DNA of 26,821 nucleotides from the NCBI GenBank assembly GCA_036264235.1, contig DATARH010000129.1, positions 1 to 26,821 of the forward strand, given 5' to 3'. This document shows positions 7,743-17,330 of the stretch, in pieces. Origin of the DNA: DATARH01 sp036264235. Its GTDB lineage: Bacteria > Pseudomonadota > Alphaproteobacteria > ATCC43930 > CGMCC-115725. The notes beneath the pieces were generated by a model, which had not been told where the DNA came from, ran no database searches, and saw only the letters and a list, made by a program, of their open reading frames with translations. Position 1 is the stretch's first letter; each line of letters begins with the position of its first letter. The translations under genes and the position numbers were made by a program.

Positions 7743-8270
7743 ATGGTGGACGAGAGCCTTGCCGATCTACCCCTCTTCCGCACTGCGGGAGAGGGTGGCG
7801 CCGGGCGCAGCCTGGCGACGGGTGAGGGCCAACGGAATCGAAGAGCCGGTCCACCGCCTCGGTCGACCTCAAATGCCAGGGCGTTACGCCGGCGGGCCAC
7901 CGACACCGAGCGACGGCTCTGGACCATTCTGCGGAGCCGACAACTGGGTGGGTATAAGTTTCGGCGGCAACTCCCTGTCGGGCCGTTTGTCCTGGATTTC
8001 GCGTGCACAAAGTACCTGCTGGCCATTGAGGCAGACGGCTCGCAGCACGCTGACAACACACATGATCATCATCGAACTGAATGGCTGGAACAGCGGGGCT
8101 GGCGAGTGCTGCGGTTCTGGAACACCGATGTTCTGACCAACACAGCAGGAGTGGCAGAGGTTATTTTGCACGCGCTGCAGGAACGTGAAGCCCTCACCCT
8201 CCCACGCCTGCGGCGTGGGCCCCTCCCTCTCCCGCGGTGCGGGAGAGGAGAAGATGATATCGGACGGTAA
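7743..8270 (+). CDS. DUF559 domain protein (Vsr/PD-(D/E)XK nuclease-like)
   Basis: The 175-residue ORF starts 3 nt after the livH stop. The DUF559 core spans about residues 44-146: NARALRRRATDTERRLWTIL, then KFRRQLPVGPFVLDFACTK and IEADGSQHA, ending with WLEQRGWRVLRFWNTDV. D85, E96 and D98 with H102 match the D...ExD signature of the Vsr-related endonuclease fold, so the active site looks intact. Residues 10-30 and roughly 150-175 are translated from the flanking inverted repeats, so the termini are probably not functional protein. No Shine-Dalgarno is seen; translation would depend on coupling to livH. The gene has no functional link to a transporter and splits livH from livM, which together with the repeats suggests arrival as a cassette. 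The cellular role of DUF559 proteins is not established. Confidence 0.82.
   Translation: MVDESLADLPLFRTAGEGGAGRSLATGEGQRNRRAGPPPRSTSNARALRRRATDTERRLWTILRSRQLGGYKFRRQLPVGPFVLDFACTKYLLAIEADGSQHADNTHDHHRTEWLEQRGWRVLRFWNTDVLTNTAGVAEVILHALQEREALTLPRLRRGPLPLPRCGRGEDDIGR
7770..7829 (+). repeat. Left inverted copy of a double-hairpin repeat flanking the DUF559 gene
   Basis: This 60-nt block contains two potential hairpins: CCTCTTCCGC/GCGGGAGAGG (10 bp with one G-U) and GGCGCCGGGC/GCCTGGCGAC (8 of 10). Its sequence is the reverse complement of the block at 8190-8250: 23 of the outer 26 positions and all of the inner 10 (GGGTGAGGGC) match, with one indel in the middle. Confidence 0.8.
8190..8250 (-). 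repeat. Right inverted copy of the double-hairpin repeat
   Basis: Two perfect hairpins are visible: CCCACGCC (8201-8208) with GGCGTGGG (8212-8219), and CCTCTCCCGC (8226-8235) with GCGGGAGAGG (8239-8248). It mirrors the block at 7770-7829 and ends 23 bp before the livM start. The hairpins could attenuate or stabilise the polycistronic message at this point. Confidence 0.82.
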
Positions 8271-8273
8271 CGC

Positions 8274-9299
8274 ATGCGGCCGTCGCTGTTCTGGCTGATC
8301 GCGGCGCTGGTCGGAATCGCCTTGGTGGTGGTGACCCGCCTCTACTTCACCAACGAATACTTCTTTTTTGCCGCCTATGTCGTGCTGCAATACATCGTGC
8401 TGTCGACCGCCTGGAATATCCTCGGCGGCTACACCGGCTATATCAATTTCGGCACCGGGGCCTTCTTCGCGATCGGCGCCTACAGCTCGGTCGTGCTGCA
8501 CAAGCTGCCGACGGCATTGCACAGCAGTTTCGGCGTCACAATCCCCGGCATCCCACTGCCGGTGATGATCCTGGTCGGCGGCATCGTTTCCGGCGCCGTC
8601 GGTCTCGGCACCGGATATTTGACACTGCGGCTGCGTGGCGTGTTCTTCGCGATCGCGACGCTGGCCCTAGCGGTTGTCGTGCAGACGCTGATCGTTAATT
8701 GGGACTTCGTCGGCGGCTCGCGCGGCATCTATGTGATCCGCCCGGCCAATGCGCCGCTCGGCGGCGGCTACATCCAGTATCTCTACACGGTGATGATCGC
8801 GCTGTCGGTAATCTCGGTCGGAATCGCGCGCACAATCGAACGGTCACGGCTCGGCCTCGGCTTCGCCGCGATCCGCGATGACGAGCTGGCGGCGGAGGCC
8901 GGCGGCGTGCCGACGCTGCGGCTGAAGCTGATCGCGACAACCCTCTCGGGCGCGCTGATGGGCATGGCCGGCGCCCCGTTGCCCTATTACGTGACCTATC
9001 TCGATCCCGCTTCGAGCTTCAATCTCGCCTATGCCGTCAACAGCGTCGCGATGCCGGTGATCGGCGGCATGACGAGCTGGATCGGTCCGATTATCGGCGC
9101 GATTCTGCTCGGCACGATCCAGCAATTGGCGACGGTGACAATTTCGTCGGCGCTGAATTTGTTGCTGGTCGGCGTGCTGTTGATCCTCTTTGTCATCGTA
9201 GCGCCGAACGGCATCATGGGTCTGATCTCAGCGCGGCAGCGGCGCCGCGCGGCGCTGATCGAGGCGGCGCTGCAGGCGCACCAGCAGGAGGCTGCGTGA
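8274..9299 (+). CDS. livM: Branched-chain amino-acid-type ABC transporter permease LivM
   Basis: The 341-residue inner-membrane protein has the LivM signatures: an N-terminal hydrophobic helix, YIVLSTAWNILGGYTGYINF followed by GTGAFFAIGAYSSVVL, the GYLTLRLRGVFFAIATLALA segment, the cytoplasmic coupling loop IERSRLGLGFAAIRDDELAA and a last block of helices around VIGGMTSWIGPIIGAILLG. A highly charged tail (RQRRRAALIEAALQAHQQE) ends the protein. It pairs with LivH. The ATG at 8274 follows the right DUF559-cassette repeat and no strong Shine-Dalgarno is visible (the GGAG of the repeat lies about 25 nt upstream), so the insertion may have altered its original translation signal. The stop overlaps the GTG of livG. 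Confidence 0.93.
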   Translation: MRPSLFWLIAALVGIALVVVTRLYFTNEYFFFAAYVVLQYIVLSTAWNILGGYTGYINFGTGAFFAIGAYSSVVLHKLPTALHSSFGVTIPGIPLPVMILVGGIVSGAVGLGTGYLTLRLRGVFFAIATLALAVVVQTLIVNWDFVGGSRGIYVIRPANAPLGGGYIQYLYTVMIALSVISVGIARTIERSRLGLGFAAIRDDELAAEAGGVPTLRLKLIATTLSGALMGMAGAPLPYYVTYLDPASSFNLAYAVNSVAMPVIGGMTSWIGPIIGAILLGTIQQLATVTISSALNLLLVGVLLILFVIVAPNGIMGLISARQRRRAALIEAALQAHQQEAA

Positions 9300-10040
9300 G
9301 CACCGCGGAACACCACAGCGCGCTGCTTGAGGTCAATGGGCTCGGCAAGCGCTTCGGCGGCTTCGTCGCGCTCGACGGCATCGATCTGTCGATCGCGCTC
9401 GGCGAGCGGCTCGGCCTGATCGGACCGAACGGCTCCGGCAAGAGCACGCTGGTCAATTGCTTGTGCGGCACCTTGCGCAACGAGACCGGCAGCGTCGTCT
9501 TCGACGGCAAGCGGCTCGACGGGTTGATCGCGCATGAGCGCACCCGGCTCGGCCTCGCCCGCAGCTTCCAGCTGCCGAAGCCGTTCCACACGATGAATTT
9601 GATCGACAACATCCGGGTGCCGCTGCTCTACACGGTCAACGCGCGGCACGGGCAGCATCACCTGCATGGCGACGCGGTCGAAAGCCGGTGCCGCGAGCTC
9701 CTGGTCGAAGTCGGCCTCGGTGACAAGGCAGCACGGCTGCCGCGCGACCTGACGCAGGTCGAAATGCGCAAGCTGGAATTGGCGCGGGCCGTGGCGACCG
9801 AGCCGCGCCTCTTATTCGCCGACGAGGCGATGGCCGGGCTGTCGCCGTCGGAGGTCGAAGAGATAATCGCGGTGTTGCTGCGGCTCAACGAGCAGGGCAT
9901 CACGATCGTGCTGATCGAGCACATCATGCGCGCGGTAATGAGCTTCTCGACACGCCTTGTCGTGCTGGTCGCTGGCCAGAAGATCGCCGACGGCATGCCC
10001 GCCGAGGTGATGCGAAATCCGGAGGTTGAGAAGGCTTACC

Positions 10041-10051
<11 letters not shown>
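9296..10051 (+). CDS. livG: Liv-type ABC transporter ATP-binding protein LivG
   Basis: GTG at 9296 overlaps the livM TGA (GTGA), indicating translational coupling. The 251-residue cytoplasmic ATPase has Walker A GPNGSGKST at 43-51, Q-loop region ARSFQLPKPF near 88-97, Walker B RLLFADE at 171-177 and the H-loop VLIEHIM. The ABC signature reads DLTQVEMRKLELARA (151-165) instead of LSGGQ; Liv-type ATPases with LTL-x-x-RKRLELARA variants are familiar, so the change is lineage-typical rather than inactivating, but the usual Gly residues are missing. It forms a heterodimer with LivF on the LivHM permease. Confidence 0.93.
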
Positions 10052-11546
<1,495 letters not shown>

Positions 11547-11550
11547 CGAG

Positions 11551-12525
11551 ATGCACCGCCGCGACCTGATCCTTGGCATCGGCGGCGCGGCGCTGATCCG
11601 ACCACGGGCGCTGCGCGCGCAACGGAAGGCGATGCCGGTGATCGGCATTCTCGGCCTGACCCAGCCCGATGACCCAGCGATCGTGCTGAACCTGGACGGG
11701 CTGCGCCAAGGATTGAAGCAGGGCGGCTTCGCCGAAGGGCAGAACGTCACGTTCGAGTACCGCTGGGCCCGCGGCGACGAGGCGCGGTTGCCGGCGCTCG
11801 CCGCCGAGCTGGCGGCCCGCCGTGTCGATGTGATCGTCACCGAAGGGGGCGGCAGCTCCGCCTCTGTCGCGGCGAAGGCGATCTCGGACATTCCGGTCGT
11901 GTTCCACACGCCCGATGCAATCGCCGACGGCATCGTCAGCAACCTCGCCCGGCCCGGGGGCAATCTGACCGGCGTCAGCCTGTTTGCTCCGGAGCTGTTG
12001 CTGAAGCAATTCGCGCTACTGCGTGAGCTGATCCCGCAGACAACGGCCATCACGCTCCTGGTTGTTCCCAGGAACCAGATCGCCGCTTCCGGGCTGCGCC
12101 AGATGGAGGACGCGGCGCGCGCTGTTGGGGTGAAACTCCAAATCATCGAGGCCGATCTCGATGGCAACCTTGAAGCTACCTACACTACCTTGGCCGCCTC
12201 GCATGGAGGTATGGTCGTCCGCGCAAATGCGAGCCTCGCCGAGCGGCTTCCTGCACTCGCTGCACGTTACGCCGTTCCCGCGATATACAACCAGCGGGCC
12301 TTCGCCGTTGCCGGCGGCCTGCTCAGTTACGGCGCCAGCATTCCTGCCGTCTACGTCCTCAAGGGTCTTTACACTGCCAAAGTTCTCTCCGGCACGAAGC
12401 CAGGCGACCTGCCGGTTCAGCAGCCGACCAAATTCGAGATGGTTATCAACCTGAAGACCGCGAGGGCGCTCGGCTTGACCGTGCCGCAACTGCTGCTGGC
12501 GCAGGCCGACGAGGTCATCGAGTGA
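11551..12525 (+). CDS. ABC transporter substrate-binding protein (PF04392 family), first copy
   Basis: The 324-residue protein begins MHRRDLILGIGGAALI, a twin-Arg-like signal that suggests periplasmic export. The family features are VIGILGLTQPDDP, LRQGLKQGGFAEGQNVTFEY, the walk of short repeats RVDVIVTEGGGSSASVAAK and IPVVFHTPDAIADGIVSNLARPGGNLTGVS (described in parts), and the C-terminal QADEVIE. PF04392 proteins are type I periplasmic binding folds that accompany Liv-like permeases; one characterised branch is TrpX. It would supply the LivHMGF transporter in this operon, which has no LivK-type protein. The SDR stop is 4 bp upstream and the stop overlaps the next start. Confidence 0.88.
   Translation: MHRRDLILGIGGAALIRPRALRAQRKAMPVIGILGLTQPDDPAIVLNLDGLRQGLKQGGFAEGQNVTFEYRWARGDEARLPALAAELAARRVDVIVTEGGGSSASVAAKAISDIPVVFHTPDAIADGIVSNLARPGGNLTGVSLFAPELLLKQFALLRELIPQTTAITLLVVPRNQIAASGLRQMEDAARAVGVKLQIIEADLDGNLEATYTTLAASHGGMVVRANASLAERLPALAARYAVPAIYNQRAFAVAGGLLSYGASIPAVYVLKGLYTAKVLSGTKPGDLPVQQPTKFEMVINLKTARALGLTVPQLLLAQADEVIE
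12493..12521 (+). repeat. 29-nt direct repeat at the 3' end of the first binding-protein gene
   Basis: The 29 bases ending in the last Glu codon are identical to 13479-13507 at the matching place in the next gene; both encode LLAQADEVIE. The rest of the two genes is diverged at the DNA level. Confidence 0.85.
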
Positions 12526-13511
12526 ACCGTCGCGCGTTGATCCTTAGCACCGGCGCGGCTTTCGCCGTTTCGCCCGCGGTTGGCGCGCAGCAGACGCAAA
12601 GAATGCGCCGCGTCGCCGTCTCGATGAGCACGACGGAAGGCGAGCCGCACGAGGAGTCGGCGGTCGCTGCGTTTACCGAGGCTTTGCAAAAGCTCGGCTG
12701 GGTTCCGGGCAGCAATCTGGAGCTCGTGCAGCTTTGGGGTCGCGGCGACGCCAGGCGCATGCAGGCCAACGCAGGCGAGCTGGTCGCCCTCGCCCCCGAC
12801 GCGATCCTCGCCAAGGGCGGCACGATGCCGGCGCTGCAAGCCGCGACCTCGACGATCCCGATCGTGTTTGTCGTGACCGGCGACGCAGCCGCCCTCAGCT
12901 ACACCGGAAACTTCGCGCACCCGCGCGGCAACATCACGGGGTTTAGCACGCCGGAAAGCGATCTCGTCGGCAAGCGGCTCGAACTGTTGCGACAGATTGC
13001 TCCCGCCGTGTCGCGCGTGCTCTATGTATGGAGCCGGGATGTTGGCGGGGTCTCCAGCCCTGATCTCCTCTCGCGGATCACCGCCGCCGCAAAACAGACC
13101 GGCGTCGATCTCGTCGACGGTGTCGCGGAAACGCCGGCGGCGATCAAGCAGGCGATCGGCGCGTTCGCCAGCGCCGGCGGCAACGGGCTTGTCGTCGCCT
13201 TCAATGCCTTCACCAATGTGCATCGCGGACTGATCGTCAAGCTCGCGGCCCGGCATCGCCTACCCGGCGCCTATCCGCTGGTATCGTTTGCCGAGGATGG
13301 CGGATTGTTTTCCTACGCCTTCGACCAGGACGAGATGTTTCGGCAGGCGGCGGGCTATATTGACCGCATTCTGAGGGGCGCGGCGCCGGCCGACCTGCCC
13401 GTGCAATTCCCGACGCGGTTCAAGCTCGTCATCAATCTCGCGACCGCAAAGGCGCTCGGCCTCAGCCTATCGCCCGTTCTGCTGGCGCAGGCCGACGAGG
13501 TCATCGAATAG
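12522..13511 (+). CDS. ABC transporter substrate-binding protein (PF04392 family), second copy
   Basis: GTG at 12522 overlaps the stop of the previous gene (GTGA). The 329-residue paralogue has an N-terminal RR signal (MNRRALILSTGAAFAVSPAVGAQQ, cleavage probable after VGA) and the same order of family segments: FTEALQKLGWVPGSNLELV, ILAKGGTMPALQAATSTIPI, FAHPRGNITGFSTPESDLV and the C-terminal QADEVIE. The binding-cleft regions differ strongly from the first copy (for example VFVVTGDAAALSYTG against VFHTPDAIADGIVSN), so the two may bind different ligands for the same permease. It ends 10 bp before the HisD-like gene. Confidence 0.88.
   Translation: MNRRALILSTGAAFAVSPAVGAQQTQRMRRVAVSMSTTEGEPHEESAVAAFTEALQKLGWVPGSNLELVQLWGRGDARRMQANAGELVALAPDAILAKGGTMPALQAATSTIPIVFVVTGDAAALSYTGNFAHPRGNITGFSTPESDLVGKRLELLRQIAPAVSRVLYVWSRDVGGVSSPDLLSRITAAAKQTGVDLVDGVAETPAAIKQAIGAFASAGGNGLVVAFNAFTNVHRGLIVKLAARHRLPGAYPLVSFAEDGGLFSYAFDQDEMFRQAAGYIDRILRGAAPADLPVQFPTRFKLVINLATAKALGLSLSPVLLAQADEVIE
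13479..13507 (+). repeat. 29-nt direct repeat at the 3' end of the second binding-protein gene
   Basis: Identical to 12493-12521. It marks the tandem relationship of the two binding-protein genes, either through duplication, conversion or strong constraint on the C-terminus. Confidence 0.85.
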
Positions 13512-13521
13512 GAGAAGACTA

Positions 13522-14814
13522 ATGCCCCGCCACATCAAGACCGCAGCTCTGGCCGGCCAGCAGGAGGAAAGCGACGCGAAGACACGCGCCACGGTCGAAG
13601 GCATCCTTGCCGACGTGAAGGCACGCGGCGACGCGGCAGTGCGCGAGTTGTCGGCTAAGTTCGACAATTGGTCACCGCCGAGCTTCCGGCTCGGCGACGA
13701 CGATATTCGCGCGCTGATGTCAAAGGTGCCGGTGCAGACGATCAACGACATCAAATTCGCGCAGGCGCAGATCCGGAACTTCGCGGACATCCAGCTCGCC
13801 TCGATGAAGGATGTCGAGGTCGAGACTTTGCCCGGAATCGTGCTCGGGCACCGTCACATCCCGGTCGGGCGGGTCGGCTGCTATGTGCCGGGCGGGCGCT
13901 ATCCGATGGTTGCCTCGGCGCATATGTCGGTTGTCACCGCGAAGGTCGCCGGGGTCGGCCACATCACTGCCTGCACGCCACCGAACCAGGGCGGGCCGCA
14001 CCCAGCGACGATCGCGGCGATGCATCTCGGCGGCGCCGACGAAATTTTCGTGCTCGGCGGGGTCCAGGCTGTCGCGGCGATGGCGCTTGGCACCGAGACA
14101 TTCCAGCCGGTCGACATGCTGGTCGGTCCTGGCAACGCCTATGTCGCCGAAGCTAAGCGCCAGCTTTACGGCCGCGTTGGCATCGACCTGTTCGCCGGTC
14201 CGACCGAAATCCTGGTGATCGCAGACGACAGCGCCGACGCTGAAATGTGCGCGACCGATTTGCTCGGCCAAGCCGAGCATGGCCCGACCTCGCCGGCAAT
14301 CCTGCTGACCACGTCCGAGAAGCTGGCGCGGAAGACAGTGGCCGAAGCCGAGCGGCAACTGACAGTATTGCCGACCGCCGATGTCGCGGGCGTCGCGTGG
14401 CGAGACTATGGCGAGGTGATCCTCTGCGCGAATGACGACGAGATGGCCGCCGAGGCCGACCGCATCGCAGCCGAGCATGTCGAGGTTCTGTGCCGCGAGC
14501 CGCGCCGCTGGCTCGACCGGTTGCACAATTACGGCGCGTTGTTTCTCGGGCCGGAGACCAATGTGTCGTACGGCGACAAGGTGATCGGCACGAACCATAC
14601 GCTGCCGACCAAGGGCGCGGCGCGCTACACCGGCGGCTTATGGGTCGGCAAATTCCTCAAGACCTGCACCTATCAGGAAGTGAAGACGCCGGAGGCGAGC
14701 GCGATGATCGGCGAATATTGCAGCCGACTCTGCGCGATCGAGCGCTTCTGGGGCCATAAGGAACAGGCCGACCTGCGAATCCGCCGCTACGGCCGGCGCA
14801 ACGCGGCCGGGTGA
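13522..14814 (+). CDS. Histidinol-dehydrogenase-family enzyme, HpsN-like (sulfopropanediol 3-dehydrogenase branch)
   Basis: The 430-residue enzyme keeps all HisD active-site positions: zinc ligands Gln250, His253, Asp352 and His412, and catalytic Glu318-His319 (AAEHV). Yet the sequence around them, GIVLGHRHIPVGRVGCYVPG, NYGALFLGPETNVSYGDKVI and TKGAARYTGGLWVGKFLKTC, is that of the catabolic HisD branch containing HpsN, the NAD-dependent sulfopropanediol 3-dehydrogenase, rather than biosynthetic HisD. No other his genes are near, whereas a transporter and SDR precede it in the operon. It would perform the double alcohol-to-acid oxidation HisD enzymes are known for. A GGAG precedes the ATG by 8 nt. 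The exact substrate is inferred from branch resemblance only; histidinol catabolism is an alternative. Confidence 0.85.
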   Translation: MPRHIKTAALAGQQEESDAKTRATVEGILADVKARGDAAVRELSAKFDNWSPPSFRLGDDDIRALMSKVPVQTINDIKFAQAQIRNFADIQLASMKDVEVETLPGIVLGHRHIPVGRVGCYVPGGRYPMVASAHMSVVTAKVAGVGHITACTPPNQGGPHPATIAAMHLGGADEIFVLGGVQAVAAMALGTETFQPVDMLVGPGNAYVAEAKRQLYGRVGIDLFAGPTEILVIADDSADAEMCATDLLGQAEHGPTSPAILLTTSEKLARKTVAEAERQLTVLPTADVAGVAWRDYGEVILCANDDEMAAEADRIAAEHVEVLCREPRRWLDRLHNYGALFLGPETNVSYGDKVIGTNHTLPTKGAARYTGGLWVGKFLKTCTYQEVKTPEASAMIGEYCSRLCAIERFWGHKEQADLRIRRYGRRNAAG

Positions 14815-14838
14815 AGGGCCGCTGTTTTCGCAGTGGCG

Positions 14839-14870
14839 AAAACGCCCGACGGCAACCCGTCGGGCGTTTT
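14839..14870 (+). terminator. Intrinsic terminator, bidirectional
   Basis: AAAACGCCCGACGG (14839-14852) and CCGTCGGGCGTTTT (14857-14870) form a perfect 14-bp stem with loop CAAC, giving a T-run on either strand. It closes the liv-hpsN-like operon 24 bp after its stop and faces the convergent flp pilin gene. Confidence 0.9.
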
Positions 14871-14889
14871 CCGGTGATGACCGCGCAAG

Positions 14890-15051
14890 TTACAGGCTGC
14901 TGCCGACAGTACCGAAGACCTTGCTCAGGTTGGTGCCGACCGTGGTCATTGTCGCGACCGCCGCAACCGCGATCAACGCGGCGATCAGGCCGTATTCGAT
15001 CGCAGTGGCGCCATCTTCGTTCTTGAACAATTTCACAAGCGTCGAGAACAT
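14890..15051 (-). CDS. Flp/Fap family type IVb pilin
   Basis: ATG at 15051 with GAGAGG about 5 nt upstream gives a 53-residue prepilin: leader MFSTLVKLFKNEDG, then the processing site G/ATAIEYGLIAALIA with Glu at +5 and Tyr at +6, a long hydrophobic helix and a short soluble end (NLSKVFGTVGSSL). The prepilin peptidase (TadV/CpaA type) would cleave after Gly14 and the mature subunit would assemble into Tad pili for adhesion. No tad/cpa genes are in the window, so this is an orphan pilin locus. The 170-bp upstream region holds an 8-bp hairpin (15085-15092 with 15097-15104) in the leader and an A/T-rich stretch near 15180. Confidence 0.92.
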   Translation of the reverse strand: MFSTLVKLFKNEDGATAIEYGLIAALIAVAAVATMTTVGTNLSKVFGTVGSSL

Positions 15052-15221
15052 TGGACCTCTCCCCGGTCTCTGCTCTGCCGTCTCGGTTGGGGCCATCCCC
15101 AATCCATCGGCAGGTCTGAACCAGTGCAATGGTGATAGCACGGCAATTTCGGTGCAGATGTTAAACAGCTCACACTGCACAATCTTTTTTTGAACGACCA
15201 GAAAAGCCGCGGCGGTAGGGC

Positions 15222-17180
15222 CTATTCTTCCGGCATGCCGGCGAGGCGCAGCCCGGCGTCGACGGTTTTCTCGGCGAGGACACGATAAGCGGGATTGTTT
15301 GTGTAGGCCCAGCGCGCCCGCTGCCGCTTGATCGAGCTGATCTCGGGCTTCAGGCGCAATGCGTCGGCCAACGCCCCATGCGCGCCGTCGAGATCGTTGG
15401 TCAGCGCCATCGCCGCAGCGAGGTCGAGACAGTAGTAATAGACCCGCGGATTAGCCGCGCGTGCCCGGGTTAGCCACTCGAGCGCCTCCTGGGGCTTGCC
15501 TTGCAGCAGATAGGCAAGCCCCATCGACCAGTAGGCGACGGCGATGTTCGGGTCGTTCGGATTGAGGCGGATGCGCTTTTCTTCGAGCGGGATCGTCGCT
15601 GCCGGCTCGCCGAGATACAGCAGCGTCACCCCGAGCTGGCCATAAGCGATCGAATTGTTCGGATCGAGGGCGATCGCGCGCTCCCATTCGCTGCGCGATT
15701 CTGGGAGCCGGTTTTGCATCCGCCGCAGCAGCGCGATCGTGCCGTGCAGCTGCGACCGGTTTGGGTCTTGCAGCAACATCTCGTTGACCAGCCGTTCGGC
15801 CTTCTCCTCATCGGCCTGCGGCGCTTCGCTGCCGCCATCGGCGATGCCGACGACGAGGGCTGTGGCAAGCCAGAGCTTCGCGTCGAGAAGGTTCGGATCG
15901 ATCTCAAGGGCGTGCTCGAAATAGCGCTGCCCCTCCTGGCGGTTGGAGATGCCCGGCTCGCGCTGGAATATCGCGGCACCGCGCATTACGAGATCGCGCG
16001 CATCGGGATTGGCGTGGCGCTCCTGTTCGAGCCGGCGCGCCTCAGCTTGCACCAGCTCAAGGTTCAGGGTGCGGGCGAGCCGGCCGGTGATCTCGCTCTG
16101 CGCGTCGGTCAGGTTGCGCCTGTCCGTCTCGAAGCGGTCGGCCCAGACATGCGCGCCGCTGTCGGCGTCGATCAGCTGGACGTTGACCTGTACCTGATTG
16201 CCGAGCCGCCTAACGCTGCCTTCGAGCACGTAACGCACCCCGAGATCGCGACCGAGCTGCCGGACATCGACCGATTTTCCCTTGTAGGTAAAGGCGGTGT
16301 TGCGGGCGATTACAAAGCTGCCGGCGATCCGCGACAAGTCGGTGGTCAGGTCCTCGGTGATGGCGTCGGCGAAGTAATCCTGATCCGGATCGTGCGACAG
16401 GTTTTCGAGCGGCAGGAGCACAATCGAGAGTCGCGGCACGCTTCCTTGCACACCCGACAGACGCATCGACGCCGCCCGGTCTTGCGCCAATTGCGGCGAC
16501 AGCCCTGAACGCCACAACCACCAGCCGGCAATCAGACCGGCGACAACCACAACGGCGATCCCGGCGGCCAGCGAGCGCGCGCCAAGGCCTGCCAGCCGAG
16601 AGCGCGGCGCCGGCGCATCGGCCGGTTCCGTCACGGCAATCGCCGCCGGACCGATCGCATAGACGCGCACCGGGCGCGCGATGTTCTTGACCTGATGTTC
16701 GCCGCGGTCGTCGAAGGCATACCGCAGCCGGTCGCGAACCTGATCGCGCACCACCTCCGAGACGCAGATCCCGCCCGGCTCGGAGAGCGCCTCCAGGCGC
16801 GCCGCGACATTGACCCCGTCGCCGTAGATGTCGTGATCCTCGGCGACGATGTCGCCGAGATTGATGCCGATCCGGAACTCAACCCGCCGCTCGGCGGCGA
16901 TACTGCCATTGTGCTGGGCCATTCGGCGCTGCATGTCGACCGCGCAGCGCACTGCATCGACGACGCTGGCGAACTCGACCAGAAAACCGTCACCCGTCGA
17001 TTTGACGATGCGCCCACGGCAGTCGCGGATAAGCGGCTCGGCGATCTCGCGGCGCCACAGACGTAGCGCCGCGAGCGTCCCCTCCTCATCCTCACCCATC
17101 AGCCGGGCGTAGCCGGCGACGTCTGCCGCCAGGATCGCGGCGAGATGCCGCCCGACACTCCGGCGCTGCAACGCTCTCAT
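15222..17180 (-). CDS. Class III adenylate/guanylate cyclase with TPR repeats
   Basis: The 652-residue protein has an N-terminal class III cyclase domain (about 8-178) with metal-binding Asp20 (AADVAGY) and Asp64 (STGDGFL), followed by GDGVNVAARLE (120-130), whose Asn124 and Arg128 are the transition-state residues. One transmembrane helix lies at about 203-223. The periplasmic-side or C-terminal part starts with the FlgO/TolB-like segment LPLENLSHDPDQDYFADAIT and EGSVRR...VNVQLIDA, then TPR-like helices from about 410 to 640. Such cyclase-TPR proteins are numerous in rhizobial genomes and are thought to make cAMP in response to unknown signals. All catalytic residues are present, so activity is likely. 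It stands alone with 150 bp to the ODC gene. Confidence 0.93.
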   Translation of the reverse strand: MRALQRRSVGRHLAAILAADVAGYARLMGEDEEGTLAALRLWRREIAEPLIRDCRGRIVKSTGDGFLVEFASVVDAVRCAVDMQRRMAQHNGSIAAERRVEFRIGINLGDIVAEDHDIYGDGVNVAARLEALSEPGGICVSEVVRDQVRDRLRYAFDDRGEHQVKNIARPVRVYAIGPAAIAVTEPADAPAPRSRLAGLGARSLAAGIAVVVVAGLIAGWWLWRSGLSPQLAQDRAASMRLSGVQGSVPRLSIVLLPLENLSHDPDQDYFADAITEDLTTDLSRIAGSFVIARNTAFTYKGKSVDVRQLGRDLGVRYVLEGSVRRLGNQVQVNVQLIDADSGAHVWADRFETDRRNLTDAQSEITGRLARTLNLELVQAEARRLEQERHANPDARDLVMRGAAIFQREPGISNRQEGQRYFEHALEIDPNLLDAKLWLATALVVGIADGGSEAPQADEEKAERLVNEMLLQDPNRSQLHGTIALLRRMQNRLPESRSEWERAIALDPNNSIAYGQLGVTLLYLGEPAATIPLEEKRIRLNPNDPNIAVAYWSMGLAYLLQGKPQEALEWLTRARAANPRVYYYCLDLAAAMALTNDLDGAHGALADALRLKPEISSIKRQRARWAYTNNPAYRVLAEKTVDAGLRLAGMPEE

Positions 17181-17330
17181 CGTGGCAATCTTACCGCATG
17201 TGCTTTTGCGGCACCGGGTTCTTTATGATCAATTCGAAGTGCTCGCCGCGCCGCGCGGGCATAGCGCAGCTGTGTCGCCAACCCGCTTGCCGGCGAATCG
17301 CGGCGCCCTTACGGCGCCGCGTCTGCGGTA

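Larger units (their letters stand above)
7770..8250 (+). mobile_element. Candidate DUF559 repeat-bounded cassette inserted in the liv operon
   Basis: A 481-bp unit consisting of the DUF559 reading frame bounded by about 60-nt inverted copies of the same repeat sits between livH and livM, which are normally adjacent. A third copy without the gene occurs at 21233-21306. I see no transposase and cannot identify a target-site duplication with confidence, so mobility is inferred from architecture and position only. Confidence 0.4.

Noticed and set aside
7740..8273. CRISPR or phage remnant as explanation of the repeats around the DUF559 gene
   Set aside because: The copies are inverted, only two here plus one distant, with no spacers, no cas genes and no phage genes.
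13522..14814. Biosynthetic histidinol dehydrogenase hisD
   Set aside because: The active-site residues are shared, but the surrounding segments and the transporter/SDR operon fit the catabolic HpsN-like branch, and no other his genes are present.
17300..17320. Intrinsic terminator after the ODC gene
   Set aside because: There is an 8-bp GC hairpin, but no T-run follows it on the minus strand, so it was not listed as a terminator.
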